Part shown: in pieces, positions 1-15,741 of the stretch
Numbering within the stretch: position 1 is the stretch's first letter
Layout: each line of letters opens with the position of its first letter
Source of the DNA: Mactra quadrangularis
Taxonomy: Eukaryota; Mollusca; Bivalvia; Venerida; Mactridae
Direction of reading: 5' to 3'
DNA: 64,000 nucleotides
NCBI GenBank assembly: GCA_025267735.1
Contig: CM046309.1
Span: forward strand, 28,218,702-28,282,701
The notes under the pieces: generated by a model
The model's database searches: none
What the model saw: the letters and a program-made list of their open reading frames with translations, nothing else
Told to the model about the DNA's origin: nothing
Position numbers and translations under genes: made by a program

Positions 1-2871
1 ATCATCTGATTGTCTCTCTGTTTGCTCCGTTTTAACCACATAATTTATGAATTCGTAGTTTTGTACAATATATCAATTTCCTTTATTTAATTCAATGTAA
101 CCATCTGTATTGAGTCGTTTAACTCCGATCTATGTAATGTATTTAAAACAATTATATAGTTGAATTTCGAGTATAATTAAAATGCTTTCTCAATTTCAAT
201 AACAAAGAGTTGAACACACAACAATTAATTAATCAAAACGTTTCATTGGCCAACGAAAACAATCTTCATAATTCAGTTGTTGCCAGAAAAGTGTACGATA
301 AAGTATGTCACCGTGTCATGACGTCAATCGGTACTAATTCAGAAAAACAGTTGGCAGTAGAATCTAAACAATGCACTATACGCCAGATCTGATTAACTGA
401 AACATGAAAAGATAAGTTCGGTTAAGTCAGCTTATATTACCCTGCGCTGTAGAATTGCCGAGAGTGCTAACACGCGTTAGTTGTTGCTTCATAGTCATAT
501 GAATTTAACAGTTTATGTGCTAATTATGTTTAATAGCATTACTTTTGATATTCTATTTGTACTTACACCAATCTGCTATTGCCATTAAATTTAGAAACTT
601 TCTTTTACGTAGAAAAATTACAAAACAATCTGAGACCAAAGACCTACATATATTTGTCAGTGCTATTAAATTGTGCTAATTTGTCAATGTAGAAAATTTG
701 TAAAACGTCTTATGATATCAATTTCTTACATCTATTTGTCACTGCTATTAAACTGTGTTAATATGTCAATGTAGAAAATTTGTAAAAGGTTTTATGAGAC
801 TTGTAATGTTGGTCGCAATATTTTACCACTTATTAATAATTGAATAGCCTACCGGTACTTAAGTAATGTTTATAAGCCAACTTAAACTTATCAGTGTTAT
901 ACATTTGCAGACTAATACATCATTTTTGGCAAGTTTCTGGTTATTTCTACGATTGTTACAAGTGTCTAACTAATGCATGGCAAGTGGCTCACTAAGTCTA
1001 AATACTTGTTATTTGTTAAAATGAACATCATTAGCGTCTAAAACGGGGAACACTGTAAGTAATGAAACAATCAAGTTGGAGCCTCCTGTCATTATGTTTG
1101 TATCCGCCATGAACATTATAAGTTCAATAAACTCATTTGTCCTAAACACCGCTGATGATTATGATATACAAGATATACAATAAGATGAAGAATGTTCAGA
1201 AACACTATCAAACAGTAACTACTAGTTGACGTCATAAATGCTTTGTTACCAATGTTTTGTATAGACAGTCGACGGTTAAATTATATCTTCCCTATGGGAA
1301 CAATGTTGCTTTCGATGTTTTATAAGATATAATACACCATTAACTAGACTTATTGTCAGCGCCAGTAATAATCATAAGGATGCAGATTTCATGATTATTC
1401 AATACAATTCCACAATTAACAATAGCGATTGGCAAAACTAAACAATTCTTAAAAAGAAACTAATGTGTTTAACATGATGAGTGGAACTAAGAGCTTGGTA
1501 GTCTGATTTAATACTATTCTAGAGTTAAGCAATTACTTTGACGACCCCATGTAGGTATAAATTGGGCATATTGACTTGCACTAACAAAGTTTTTGTATTT
1601 AATGACTGCATTTGTATTTAGAAACCAAATTTCAATTAGCATATTCATTTTATAAAAGTGTTTGTTTTTCCCTTTCCTATTTAGTTATGATAACTATGTA
1701 CTTAGATAAATGATTAAATACCAATTGTGACAAATACGTACATTCTTCTTGACAGTACCAATCAACGTGTATTCGTTGTAACAACCGTGAGAAAAGAAAA
1801 ATAATTTGAGCAAATAGTGAGCCATGGGTGTTGCCAAATACCAAACTTATTTGTGTGAGCATGGAATGCATATAATATGTTATACAGGTATAACAAATAC
1901 ATGTGATAACGCAAACATGTGGTTACTACTGTCAGCAACATAACAAGAGTATGACACACGCAATGCTTGCATCAGTTTTTCTACTAGCATGTCTACATGT
2001 TTCCAAACTTACTTTAGTTCTTTTTCATGACAATTGTCTACAGCAATGTCAAATTTAAAGTTTAACGATAGTTTTAGCGAATATGATAGAGTTATGGGTA
2101 TTTGAAATACCTTCAATAGCCACAATGTAAGATGATTTGATACAAAGGAAAAATAAAAAATGTATTCACAAGTTGTTCTACAACTTAATAAGATTTAATA
2201 CATTCTGCATAGTGCTCTATATACGTGGATCAAAAGCAACCATAGATTATGTTCCACATGTTCAATAAGCATAAAATGTACGCATTGTTAATTAATATAA
2301 ATTTATACATTGCATTTCTATACTGACAACTTAATGAGTAGTTGGCGTGTTTACTGTTAACGTCCTGAACCATGTGTTTCCGTTTGTGAAATAGCTAACT
2401 TAGAGAAATACGTTTATCATCAACATTTCTGCTTCAAGCACAATATCCAGTCGCATCTGAGAAAAAAGAGGCATTTATTACAACAAATAGCTCGATATTT
2501 TTTCTCTGTGAGTGCGTCATTAGTGAACTGTCTCCTATAACAATACTATAGTACCGGATGGGATTAATTATTCCGGATAAAAACATCAGCGAGAACATTC
2601 CATATCCCCGTTGGAACTTCGACTATTGCTACTAAATATACAGAACGAAAGCAAGATATAGTGCATTTGATCTTACTTAAAACAGATAGATAATGTTACT
2701 TGTTGTTTATGAGAGAGGTACGGAGATGTAACGTTAAACAATAAGTTGCAATACCTTTATTTTCTCAAGGATATTTCCATGTGGGTCTGTGTTTAAAGCC
2801 ATTCTAAAGCATATTATATCAACTCTATCAACTCAACGAATTACTATATTGCTAATTCAAAATACTAATTT
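1..2871. other. Gene-free AT-rich stretch
   Basis: I see no convincing exon, RNA gene or complete mobile element here. Open frames are short, start at arbitrary points and have no splice context. The only local structure I can point to is an 82-bp tandem duplication near 651-798, listed separately. Confidence 0.6.
651..798. repeat. 82-bp tandem duplication, two units
   Basis: The unit beginning TATTTGTCAGTGCTATTAAA at 651 recurs at 733 with a few substitutions. Both contain the shared string GTCAATGTAGAAAATTTGTA. The second unit is incomplete and fades near 798. It looks like a simple local duplication and no function is evident. Confidence 0.75.
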
Positions 2872-2900
2872 TTATTGACGGAGAAATGACAATAACTGAC

Positions 2901-3071
2901 CTGCTCCTGTTAGTCTTGCTGGTCCATTTTGTGTTGTTGTTGTTGAAGCTGTTTTACGACAATTTCTAAACATCATTGGTTTATTGCTATGTTGGTGAGG
3001 AATGTTGTTGTTCGAGGTATTCGCCGCCAGACTGGTACAAAATACTGCATAGTCCACGTAGGGAAATGGAT
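2901..3071 (-). CDS. Candidate internal coding exon, gene unknown
   Basis: On the minus strand an acceptor (TGTATTTCAG, ending at 3072) is followed by 171 nt open in one frame, then a possible donor GTCAGT starting at 2900. The exon would be symmetric, phase 1 at both ends. It encodes about 57 residues beginning PFPYVDYAVFCTSLAANTSN and ending in a Ser/Thr/Asn-rich stretch with TTTT and RNCRK. Base composition is noticeably less AT-rich than the flanks, which supports coding. If the donor is not used, the frame closes at a stop at 2872-2874 and this would be a last exon. I do not recognise the family, and no partner exon is identified nearby. The call rests on splice signals, composition and an open frame only. 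Confidence 0.45.
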
Positions 3072-3072
3072 C

Positions 3073-6000
3073 TGAAATACAATAAAGTATACAATAAAAT
3101 CATTGAAAACTAAGGTTGACTTTCCCTTAGAATAACTGCCATTTTTGAGTGTCAATATTTAGTATTTCCCACTAGGGATATATATTTCCGTCTATCTATC
3201 AACCTGTCTACACTCCATTATCTACATTACGTACACTAACATAAAATAATCTATCTGTTTTATTATGCCTTTGGAAGTAGAATTAATCTGAAGTGTTAAT
3301 GATTTGTTCTACCAGTCAAAATGTAGCCATAGTCCAATATTTTCCTTATGACAAAGCACTCACTTTAAGGTTTAAGCATCATGTTTCAAAGTTACTTAAA
3401 TCAAATGTTGAATATAAGGACAGCACTTCACATGTTTTGAACTCATATAGTAATATCAACAGTGATGCAAAGTGACAAAACACATTCGTTTTGGTTTGTA
3501 TGTTGACATGATGTATAAAAAATGATTTAATTGAATCTCGAATGTTAAATCAACATTGTACTATTAATTGTACTGATTAATCCTTTAAAACAATACAAAC
3601 AATGTATATTGACAAAATGGCAATATCAAACGCACATATTGAAGGTATATCAACAACAAAATACTACTTAACCCACTTTCTGTCTAGTATTTGAAATTAG
3701 TTATGTCTGCAAAGAACTGATAGCTTATGTCTGCAAAAACTGATTGCTGATAATATATATCCAACTAGGTGTGTTAACGTATGATACGATTATAATTATG
3801 ATTTAGGTGATGCATTTTCCAAATATAATACTGCCTAGCAGACACGTAAATAATGCGTAAACATTTCAACTGAAAAACACAAAGCAGTTTTATAAGAAAC
3901 TTCTATGTGAACATAATGCAAATTAGTACGTGTCAACCCCTTCATTTGTAAAATCATTGATTTGCCTTGACCACGTTTTCTCATCACGACTGGGATATAT
4001 CACATCACACCCGACAAAGAATCTGAATGCAAGTTACAATGTTAGACAGGTAGATGACACAGTCATTATGCAAGTTGACCAGTTTCAAAATAATTCTTTA
4101 CCTACAAACTTCCAATATCTACATATTATACATGTACTATCGTTAAAAAACTTGAAAAAAACAATCGATGTTCTTTTATTACAGAACACAAATATTTCAA
4201 AACCACTCAAATCAATTTTGGTAACACGATGTATGATTATCTTCCTGCGAACATACGTTTATATACTTGATTTAATATCTCCGTGGGAAAATATCAGGCG
4301 TATTTGATTATGTGTGCGAGGTCCTAGTAGTCCATGGGGAAATATGTTCATTGTAAATGTTATTGAGAACAAGTTCTTTCATTTTGTATAGTAAGTATAG
4401 ATTAAACGAACCGACAATCAAAGAGATGGTAATGAGAAAACAAGTAAGTAAGGCTTAGTAGCCTTTTGAATTGTAAACCGATTGAAACTAAAAATGGAAT
4501 TTCACTTCCTCACTATACATTGTAATGGTTCATACATATTATAATATGCTTAGATCAGCAGTTTCGATATGTACATTGTAATAGAAAATTAATTGTCGGA
4601 GATGATTTACAACCTTATATATGACATACATTTATAGGTGTTTATTTAAATTACCATAGAGGTTTGGTTTTACCCAAATGCCCAACTGCATATGCTCCAA
4701 AATCATTTCATTGAAAAATATTGCAAAGCACAATGTTATAATTGTTTAAAAATTAACTTAGAAATAAATAGAACTGATAAGCCTGAAATGTTGGTATTGT
4801 TATCTTACTTCATCATTTAATCGATGTTTTGACGTAACATCTCTCATCTCCTAATTGTAAATAGTATGATGAATAGAACTGATTGTTAACATTTACCAAG
4901 AAAATCTCGTATAAGTACAGTGCAATCCTACTTTATAGCCTCATCTCTACAGTACTTCAAACTTAAGAAGAACAATTAAACCTTTTCATTCAGAAATTTG
5001 TGTAGATTTACAATAACACTTGATTAACATTAAAATTTTTCGAGTAAAACTATGAGTCAGCGCTAATCAATATTTCTGCGATTTTTATGGATCTTAAATT
5101 AATCTTTAGCAGCATCCACAACCCTCAATAATTATTATAAATCGTCATTATTAGTATAAATAGTTTGATCAAATGTGTGTGATACAAGAAACAATGATGG
5201 AATATAAGTCTGCTACCATTAATGATACTAAAATTAAATACGCCATGTATTCATTGCAATATTTATGTGAACACTTAAAATAATTATGCCCTTGTAACAT
5301 AAACCCAAAACTTATATCAATCTCCTACGACGAAATAAATTGGATTTGTAATAGAAAGACTTCTGACAAATATTTGTCTGGATTTGAATAAGTTGCAGCT
5401 ATATGGTTACAACGTCTACGCTAGCAAGAAATGTCTATGGCATTTCCTTCAATCAATGCATTGAACCAGACAATTGATTCAATATTAAATATCAACCAGC
5501 CAATTCTACCAAACCGAGCACTTCTTTCATCATATACCCATTTTCGAGATATTGGAAATAGTCTTTGACTATAATGTACGTGAAATTACAAATGACTGAT
5601 TTGACAAGATGCAACATGTTATAATAATATTATATGAAATGCTACAAAACACTTTAAAGTTAGTTACATGTATGTTATAACTTAACAGCAATTGGTTACG
5701 AATGATAATTCACTATGACTAATGAATGAAGTATAATAACAATGACATGCCTTGCGTATATACGAGACATAAGATATTTTTTTGCATATTGTAATTATAA
5801 CTCAGAACTTCATGGTACTATGTATGTGCTAAAACAAGTGTTAGTTAATATACAAAATGCTTATAAAAATAACATTTAACTACCATTCAGAATAAGCTAT
5901 AGTTATTTACTGTAACAACTCGTTTAAAATTAAGACCAATGATCTTATGAATGATAACATGAAACGAATCAAAGGCTTGTATGAAAACATAAAATGTTAG

Positions 6001-9000
6001 TTCGATCTTCAAAATCCCTCATTGTCAGTCATTCTTTTAATCTTTGGTTTAAATCTTAAAGATAAAAAGCAATTGTGTCCATAAGAATTGACACCGTAAG
6101 GAATATTGATCACCTGATTAATTAGAAAGATCTTCATTTCTTATAATATCTAAACTAGACCCATATGTCATAAATTATAGTGAGTTTGCTTTGTGTTAAG
6201 AGCTTTCTTTAATCACATCGACCAAACGTTAACCTTGTTTCCTCCTAGTTGACAGAAATAATGCTGGTATATTCGAACTTTATTAGATTTAGACGATGCT
6301 CTACAATTGGTGTAATCAAATTTCGACAAATAAAACATGTTTGTTTTATCAAGTTTTACAAATCAATTTTATAGTTGTATGTGTAGATTGACGAATTTAT
6401 AATTATGTTGATATAGAACGTTCTGAACTGTTTAAGTAATATCTCCTTTTTGAGGCTTAATGGTTGCTAGTGCTTTAAAATCATCGCATTTAGTATCAAA
6501 TGTGAAGAACCATTGGAATTTGGACATAAAACTGACAATATCGTGTCACATTGAGGTCAGATTAAGAGATATGCTAGGGTTGATTCCATTCATCACGCCA
6601 TGTGTTACTGTATTAACACGCACAAGACTTCTTACAAACACAGAAACAATGATAAAGAACAAACAAAATATTGATTTTGTTCTATCAAATGACACCATTC
6701 TTGGAATATCCAACTACATTGTATTCAGAAAGGACAAAAAACGTTAAGGATAGTATGACATAACAATACAAATGAGCATTCATACGCAATTCAATATAAG
6801 GAAAACCTATATCTACAAAAATAGAACGTTTGTATTAAAAGACAAAGACGGAGAAGAATAAGACGTACAAGTTACAATAGGATTCCATAAAAAGAAAAGA
6901 ACTATTTTCCTTATGAGTGCATACCCTCAAAAGTCATTATGCGCGATTGACCAATTTTCCAAAAATGAATTTTAATACTATGCATGCACAAATGACAAAT
7001 TTGGAGGCAGTATAAAACCGATTATATATAGTCACAAATATATTGTTCAAACAAATGATACTAGCTGTAAAAGTTACAAATATAGATATTGTACCATAAA
7101 ATATGTGGCCTAGCTACCAACAATGGATACATGTATTAGTGTAAGAAACTAGGTAGATTTACAAAGATCGTTGTAAGGTTCTAATTCATAAACATTGTAA
7201 CCTGATCATATATATTTTCTCTATGTCATTATGATTTGATTTCTACAAGCGATCAAATGTTTTACCTAATGTTCATTAAAAATGATAGTTTAATCATATA
7301 AAGCCAAAGGATTTAGATCTTATAGATGATATGACATTCCTAAGTTTATGCGTAACGTCTGGCAAATATTGTAGAAAACATTTAATGCATTTAAGATTTT
7401 GTTTCGATTTAAACTAGATTGATCAGGATTTGTTTATAATTGGGAAATTGCGATTACGTGATTTTATGTATCACACCCGTCTCTGTAGAACTTATTAATT
7501 TGCTTTAATATGTGAAAAATCAATCACAAAGTCCATTTATTTGTTTTACAAGCAACCAATCCCACATAAATAAAACTTGCCAAATGTAATTGATATAATC
7601 TGAAGGGCGATTGGAGATTCAGATAATGTAGACATTGATTCTAAAGCATAAACTATGTGCTGTAATAACATTGAAGTGCAATATCAATGCACTTATATAT
7701 TTGATAGGGAGAAAATGTAAAGTCAAACAAACATTGTTATACTTTGTATTTCAAATTCCTTATATTCTAATATTCTGGAAATCTTATATATTGAAAGTAA
7801 CGCCTACATAAACAGTAAAAATGGAACTTTAATGTCTCATGTTCTGAATGATTAACACAATGCTATTTTATTGTCATTTACTCACTACTACGTAGATTTG
7901 AAAGCATTAGCAGCTCGTCGAATGGAACGTTCCTTTGATATATATTCACAGCATTTTCATTGATAAATTACCGTTCATGCAATAGTATCTATTTTCGCTG
8001 ACTTTGATAAAACACGTATTCAAATATTGACAAGGTATAATGATAAGTTGCGTTGGATAATTGTGGCTCAGAATAATCTACCGCGAGAAATTAAATTACA
8101 CATTGTTATTTTACTTTGTACTCTGGTAACCAATCGAGATAAAGTTTAAATGAATAGCCTGATACAATCCTTAATGTCGCATTGCTGTTTTCATGATATT
8201 TAATCAGACAATATTATTCTCATGTGAAATCATTTGCTATTATAAACCGAGTTATGTTGCATTATGACATAATTATACCAGTAATATAATCATTTCCTAT
8301 TTCCATTGAGGATTCAGTTGGGAACGTTTTATACTTGCGTAATTACAAAATGCTGAATGTTATCATGATCATTACGCTTTATTAATGGCTAGTTGCATCA
8401 TTTCAGCAGACTTTGTAGAGGCTAAAACTAAAGCTATTACATACTAAGATATTCATTATGCATGATTTAGCTCATTTAGAGTTGGTTAACCAAATACATT
8501 AATTGGTTCGTCGTCATGTTTGAAAGTATAATAGATGAAAATTAATGTAGAGACAAAAGTATAATACATCGAACTATTTAAAAGTGTTAACAGTAAACAT
8601 CTACCTATTACTGTCAGTTTAGGACATAAGTACGTCACATATTATATATCGTGGTTGGTATTGAATTGTTAAGGACACAGCGTAAAGAATGGTTGAAAAA
8701 TAGTTACTTGTATGTCTCGACAAGATAGTTAATTAGATAACCCATAAAATGTCTCTTATATTCGGTTGCGGTTCATTATTCATGTATACATATTGTATTT
8801 ACATACTCAATAACTATCAAGAGCAGAATAAATCTCAGATAACTTATCTTTGCTTTATTCTAATTATCCGCCTAAAGACATTGCACGCATTGGCTTGCCA
8901 AATTATTCCATTGCATCGAAATATCACTATTGTATTTCTACTGCTGTTTGTATATATTGAGTGTGCGTTTTAGTTACAATTGCCGAGATGAAATGAGTTG

Positions 9001-12000
9001 TTAAAGTATCAAAAACGAAATAAAAGTATGTAGCTGTTATTAAAATTACAATTAGGAACAACATTGAATAAAGTACGAAACTCTCAATTGGTTGCGAAAT
9101 GTAAAATCTTCTAAAATTTCAGGCGTATTAATTGATTTATATAAAACGTTGCCTCAATCAATCAGTAGCAAATATATACGGCTGTATCTAGGTTAAGTGA
9201 TTCCTTTGCGGTTTTTATTGACATGCATCCAATTTGTGTGAGATGTTTATAGGTCTGCTATTTTGGTGATTTATAAAAAAACCACATTAAACCTGATGCC
9301 CTTTGTATATCAAAATTACATACCACCTGTTTGGTGATGATATTCATACATTTTTTTTTAGAATAAGTTAACCTATCTAAGTATTCTCTTTTTCAGGAAT
9401 TGGCAATGCATGTATTTGTGCAACTAACTGTATACAATATTAATTTTAGCTGGATTATTTTATCTAAACTAATAAAGTAAACATATTACCTAGTTATGTT
9501 TATATATCTTTTTTTAAATAGGAATTGTTTAACACCAAGGAGTGTTTGACCGTGTTGTAAATAAGGCAATTTTGAGAGCAAGCGGATGAGTATCCGTTGG
9601 ACCTGGCCTATAAGTGAGTTAATATCAAATCAATTTGAATAAATCCTTTTTAATGCATTAGTATTAAAAGCTTTTAAAGTGGTGTATGTTATAACACTAA
9701 TGGGATCTAAATGTTATAACAATTATCGTATCTCAACATAGTAATAGATGACATTGTGGAGACAAACGTACTTGATAGTAGTTATTGTATCTTCTAACGG
9801 AGATTTTAATGAATGCTTTATCAAACTCTTCAAGATGTGTATCTAGTTATTGGGATACATGTCTAAGTAATTGCTGATATGCCACACTGCATAGACAACG
9901 ACAAAACCAACAAATTGTTTCTCAATCGTTATGAACAGTTAATTAGTAATTAAAAATACAGTGATAGGTGACGCACGAGACTTATAATTTCTATAATTCT
10001 AGCTATGTTTGTTTCTGTTTGTACAAATTACCCTAAAAGTATTTTGATCTTAATGATGCAACTGATGCTAGTAGATATATTACAAGTTCAATATGTATGC
10101 ATCAGACTATCGTTGACAATTTCTTCATTTGGGAGGGAACTTCAGCTATCAAAAAACTATTCTTCAACATTTTATTATTGTTGTTTATACTTGTACACTT
10201 CACTTTAAGTCACTGTACACTGGTATGAGTCTACATCAAGAAATAAAAATAGATATGTATGTCTTGTAACCTTCGTATATGGATGTGTTCAATCAAATAA
10301 CGCTGACAATAAATATCACTGTGTTAATATCTCCAACCTTAAATCAATCTCAAAGGAAATAAACGACGGACTATGTAATCAGAGTCTTTTTGTTTGTACA
10401 CATTTGCTACAAAACTGTCTACTGGCATTTTCTTAGATCGATTACTTGAAAGGACAAATAAATCTAATATGATATTGTAACAAGCTCATTATTGCTCTTT
10501 TACCAGACCACATGCCGTGCACGCACTTAAAGCCTTTAGATGTGCCTTCAATATCAATGCTAACAGAATGCGAAAAGAATAGAGCTATTGAATTATAGTA
10601 ACACTTTAAAAGTATTTCAAGCCAATGAAAAGTACATGTATTGTGCCTAAATTAACTTCATTGATGTTAACCATAAATTCTCGTTTTTGAACTTAACTAA
10701 AATCAATAAAGTAAAATCAAAACGTCTCGATTAATAGCTCACATGAACAGTCGCATATATATGACGTTGTAAAAAGACGAACATGCTTACTAGAGGAATA
10801 AACTTGAGAAAGAACGTGACCTATCATGTGTGCTTTATAGAAATGTACTAAACTTCAATGAAATATAACAGTGTTGTCGAAATTGTTTCATTTGTTACCA
10901 TTAGTGCACGGTGGCATACTGAATTGTTTTGTCTTGCATTTGATCTATAAATATTACGGTACAAGAACTAACATGCTTCATAGTTGCTGATAAACAATCA
11001 CTTAATTATGCCAGTTATCAGGGTGTGGGTGGTAGAACCTTAGATAATAAAAATTCTGACAAGGAACATTAATGCTCTCTTAACATTTGTTGCCTTCAGT
11101 ACAATATATATTAGTTATGTTTAGATAAACGGTAAAATATAAATAAATGAATGTAAAGACAAGTTGAACGATAACATGGAAGTAGCATTATTTGATTATT
11201 TGTACAAACTATCTTATCATGTTTAAATTAATATATTGATCGATTGTAAACGTTTGCATTCCTTAAAGTGCTAAAAAACTTTTAAATGTTCAGCCGGAAA
11301 CATCGAAAGTCTAACGATGAATTAGAATGAGTTATACGAAATACTATTTACGCAAGATGGTTATTATGTGAGGCATATCATTACAATGTGTCTATCAAAT
11401 TTACTTCCAAAGACACACATGTTAATCTAAGTGTAAGTATATTTTTTCTTCCAAATGCAATTAACACTAAATTTAAGATCAGGTATTCAAAGTATACTTT
11501 TAAATAGCAATAACGCACTAATAATGTTATAAATGATAAATGTACAGTATGCTTAATAGAGTGATTAAATAAAGTTGTCAGTTTATTGGGTTTCATAAAA
11601 TTGATATCTAACTATAATATTTAATATCAAACTATATATTTGGTAGGAATTAACTTTCTTATCCTGAGCAAAACGTCCGATAAGTCAGTTTCGATTGCGT
11701 TGTTATACTGTGCTGTATATTCGCCCATTGGTATTAACAATTCATTTTTTGCTGGATTAATTCTTATGCCATCAATATCACATTGATTGGCATTTGCATG
11801 TTGTCAAATTATATCTTAAGACTTATTTTGGGACTACAAATTGCGATTATTAATAGAAACCTTCATGTAAAAACATATGTATCACTAGAATAGATAAGCT
11901 CTAATGTTTCACAAACAGTTCAGCAGGGAAAAGTAACGCAATGGCATAATTACGCAACGATGAATATGATATATGATCATACCATTTGATTGAGTACAAG

Positions 12001-15000
12001 CAGTATAGTAAATACAGATATAGAAGAGGAGAAGTAAGAATTAACTGATGATTTAAATCAGATTCATATCAGAGGGTTCGATTGGTTTACGTAAAAGAGG
12101 AAGAATAATTTGTTCATATTCATGGGATGATAAATTACATCACTATGAACCAACTCCTAAATAACTAAGTTGATGAATGAATGAGTCTCAATTTGTCCGA
12201 GGAGATAAGACGAAATTAGAGCAATACATATAGGAATATCTCGACAATACATCGTTATGCCTCAACTATCTGTTTAGAAGGCATTGCACTAATTGGTTGG
12301 ACAGAATTATCACAGACGCGTAGTCATATGAGAGGTTTATTTATTACTATCGTTCGCAGAAACTGATTGGAAACACATTTCAGTAAACGGTAGACAGGAT
12401 AAATCAAAAGATATACGTGTACTGAAAGTATGTAGTAAATTAAATGAATAAAGATTGATCGACAATGCTAATTTAGACGCAAATTATCAAATTTCGCGCT
12501 CAACCATGATATTGCTTTGGTATAATAAAACGTTTCAATTAATAACCAATCAAGGCTAGACATTATTACATTGATTCAGAATAGTTTATATAATGCGTAT
12601 AAAATTGAAAAAAAACATCCAAATTGCTGTAATATTTAATTAAATTAAAGATGCTTTAACACACTGTTAATTGGTGCTTGGTTTTAATGTGCCAAACTTG
12701 ACTTATTCCTCTCAGTTTAAATAGTTCAGTGTAATACCTACAACAAATGTGGGCCAATATGTAGACACAAGTATAAAGAAATAGGTTAGGTAAGACATTC
12801 AACGTATTGGCACAAATCACACACTTATCACTATATAACACTATATTTTTGTCAGACTTATATGTGCTCATATCAATTATGATAAATGTGATCAAAGATT
12901 GTAATGTTCTGAAACGGAAGACATTTTTAATGCCAATTTGACTATGTTTTGAAATAGAAAATGCATATAGCATTGTATAGAAGTATATCGAGTATTTTTT
13001 AAATCAGACAATGTGTAATTTAAGCTGTGTTCATCTAAACTTAGTCTACAACACCACCACCGAAAGGATATTCAAATGTAGGTTCAATTCTGTTTTTAGT
13101 GCAAATTCGTCAAATGGAAGAAAATGAATATTTATACAGATGGTAGAATTATTAACGGTCATATCAGTTTATTTCTGTATGACAACGTATTTGCTTAAAC
13201 ATTTGCCTTGATTTGAATAACGTTCTGCTATTTCCCATGTAAAATCAGCTACCAATAATTTTACTCTTTTACCACACCCACGTAGTCATGTTTTCAAAAC
13301 GATAGAAGTGCCTTAAAGTTAATTAATAGAAAACAAATAAGAAATACCCATTCTGGTAATTATTACATGAAACTAGAATGTTAAAAGCAATGTGACGCTT
13401 TCAATTTAATTCCCAAAAGAGCTTTTGTATTCGCCCCATTTTATTTTCACGTTTTATGTTTGCCAATATATGCTAAAGCTATGACTATCTTGATGGTACC
13501 CATGGTACCCATTTTGCCGTTTAAGATCTGTTTAATTACTTTCTTATCTAAATGCGTATGACATCCATTATAATAAAGAGTTAACTGGAGTGGTCCTTAG
13601 TGAAACTTTGATCTTATCTTATGTGATGAAATTTTATCGACCGATATAGATTATATTGCTTGCATGGAGACATGCCCGATGTTTGCAATTTGGAACCGCA
13701 AAAAACAACATTGTCTTAAGTGAGTTAAAACGCTCGCAGAGTGGCACAACAATAAACATGCAATGCTGTCAACAAGTAGCACACTGTTTTTTCTGGTCGT
13801 ACTTTTCTACTAAGCATATTTATAAAATAAAACGGATATGTCGGCAAATTAAATTTATTGTACGATTTAAAATTTTAGAATTCATGAAACAGTTTTACAT
13901 CTTTCAAAAACTGTTATTGGTCTCTTGCAATTTATAAATGCCAAATTTAATAGTCAAATTTAAACGAACAAATAAACATAAAATCGACATTAACCAGTCA
14001 TAATGAAGTCCGTTTACAAGATATTTATTGCATTATGCCGTTCAACACGCATGTTTACCGTGCTAGCACGCACACGAAATACTAAACTAGTTGTGTAGTA
14101 AAAACGGAAGACAAATTTTGTAGAACACTCAAAGAAGTGGTATCAAATACTATACTATCAGAGATCAGACATTGAAATGATTATCATGAACAGGTACATC
14201 ACCTACATTTGGGACAGATTTATATTTGAAAGCACCAGATGGAAAACTACATGACTCAATACTTGTTAGGATATCTGGATAATGGGAATAACATTCGTCT
14301 CAAATAGAATGCCAATGGCTTCTTCCAGCCTAGCAATATCACTACAACCACTAATGCAGAAAATAATATTTGGTTAGATGACTTGCACCACCTGTTCAAA
14401 CACTGCTTATACCATGCATTGGTATTAGACTTACATAAGTTTTCTTTTTCTATTGCTACAACTTGATATATTTTTGCTTAGCAGTAATGTCGACACAAAC
14501 ATAACAATATGTCTAAGACAATATACATAAAATAATTTATACAACATTTTGTGGACTAAGTTGACCTTAATTTGAGTTTATGCAATTGTGTATTTGGTTT
14601 ATATGCTATAATATTTTTGTTGGCTGCCATAATCTAAGACAATCAAGCTTCCTTCATGAAAAAAACTTATATAATTTTTTGTCAGATATCATTCTTTTTC
14701 TGTTTGTTGTGGTATTTCTACAACGATATACATATATACATCAGAGTGCTAGTCTTTGACAAAAAAGATTGTACAATCATATTATGTTTACACAATAATA
14801 CTCTAGAAATGTCAGTAGATGTTTTTTTGTTTACTTATAACACTCAAATACATACAAGACAGCTGCAGAATCAATTTCTGCTTAGTTATATCAAACCAAC
14901 TTCTTCAGTACAATATCTTTGTTTGAAAAGCATTAACGTTTAATGGTAGTTATGGACATATTAAAACAACTCCTTCAGTAATACATGTATATGCTTTTAG

Positions 15001-15442
15001 ATTGCTTGAAATCATTTAGATTTAATAATTGTTTTGGATGCAGTCATTATTTGTGATGGCATTGGTGTTGATAAATCAATGAATGGGGTTTATCTTGAAT
15101 ACTGTTTTGCTGAAGAAAATCCATACTTTATTCCAAATTAAGAAACACATAATGGGAAGGAGAAACGTAATTGAATTTCATTCTGCATCAAGTTTAGTAC
15201 AAACTGAATTATTTATAAAACATAAAGCTTTATGTTGTTGAACGAAGGACACATTTCTACTTCTGAATTACCCATTACTGTACGAGTAGATACTGGGATA
15301 TACACATTAACTTTTCTTATTACTTGACAAAAATCAATGATGTCGAGCATTATGTTCCAGCAAAACAAACAGCTTGGTTACCTTTTATTGCTGCCATACT
15401 CTACCACAGGTTTCTTTGTTATTGGGTTAAATGAAATAAAAA
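3073..15442. other. Long gene-free AT-rich stretch
   Basis: No exon, RNA gene or intact transposon is supportable. Frames such as 3,930-4,307 or 6,460-6,747 have low-complexity, AT-driven composition and no splice or promoter context. Two segments (about 9,860-9,990 and 12,180-12,400) resemble segments further on (about 21,080-21,240 and 18,180-18,400) and may be diverged repeats or conserved non-coding elements. Confidence 0.55.
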
Positions 15443-15741
15443 GCCGCCTGGTTAGCTCTGTTGGTAGCACGCAAGTTAACTGATCAAGGGATCGTGGGTT
15501 CGACTCCCGGGCGGGACATACTTTCGTGGAGCTTGATCATGAAATTATTTCTACAGCCATTTTCCCTCCTACTAATTATTCTTAATTATGTATGGCAGTT
15601 GTCAGTCACTGACGAAAGTATGCGCCTAGGAGTTGGTTAACAGATAAATCCTGAGATTTAGCCTTCCAAGAACAATGAGTAGGTTGACTGTTCTCCGTTT
15701 TGTGACCAATACATTGTGCTGGTACAGCATTAAACCCAACA
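15443..15741 (+). mobile_element. tRNA-derived SINE, family 1, full-length copy
   Basis: The head resembles a tRNA. It has an A-box-like GGTTAGCTCTGTTGGTAG and a B-box-like GTGGGTTCGACTCCC near 15,498, and its ends (GCCGCCT and GGGCGG) can pair. The head is followed by a body containing ACGAAAGTATGCGCC, then a tail GCATTAAACCCAAC. The same order occurs at 20,301 and, without the tail, at 25,704. These internal promoter boxes would support RNA polymerase III transcription in an active copy. Clean target duplications were not found. The family name is unknown to me. Confidence 0.85.
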
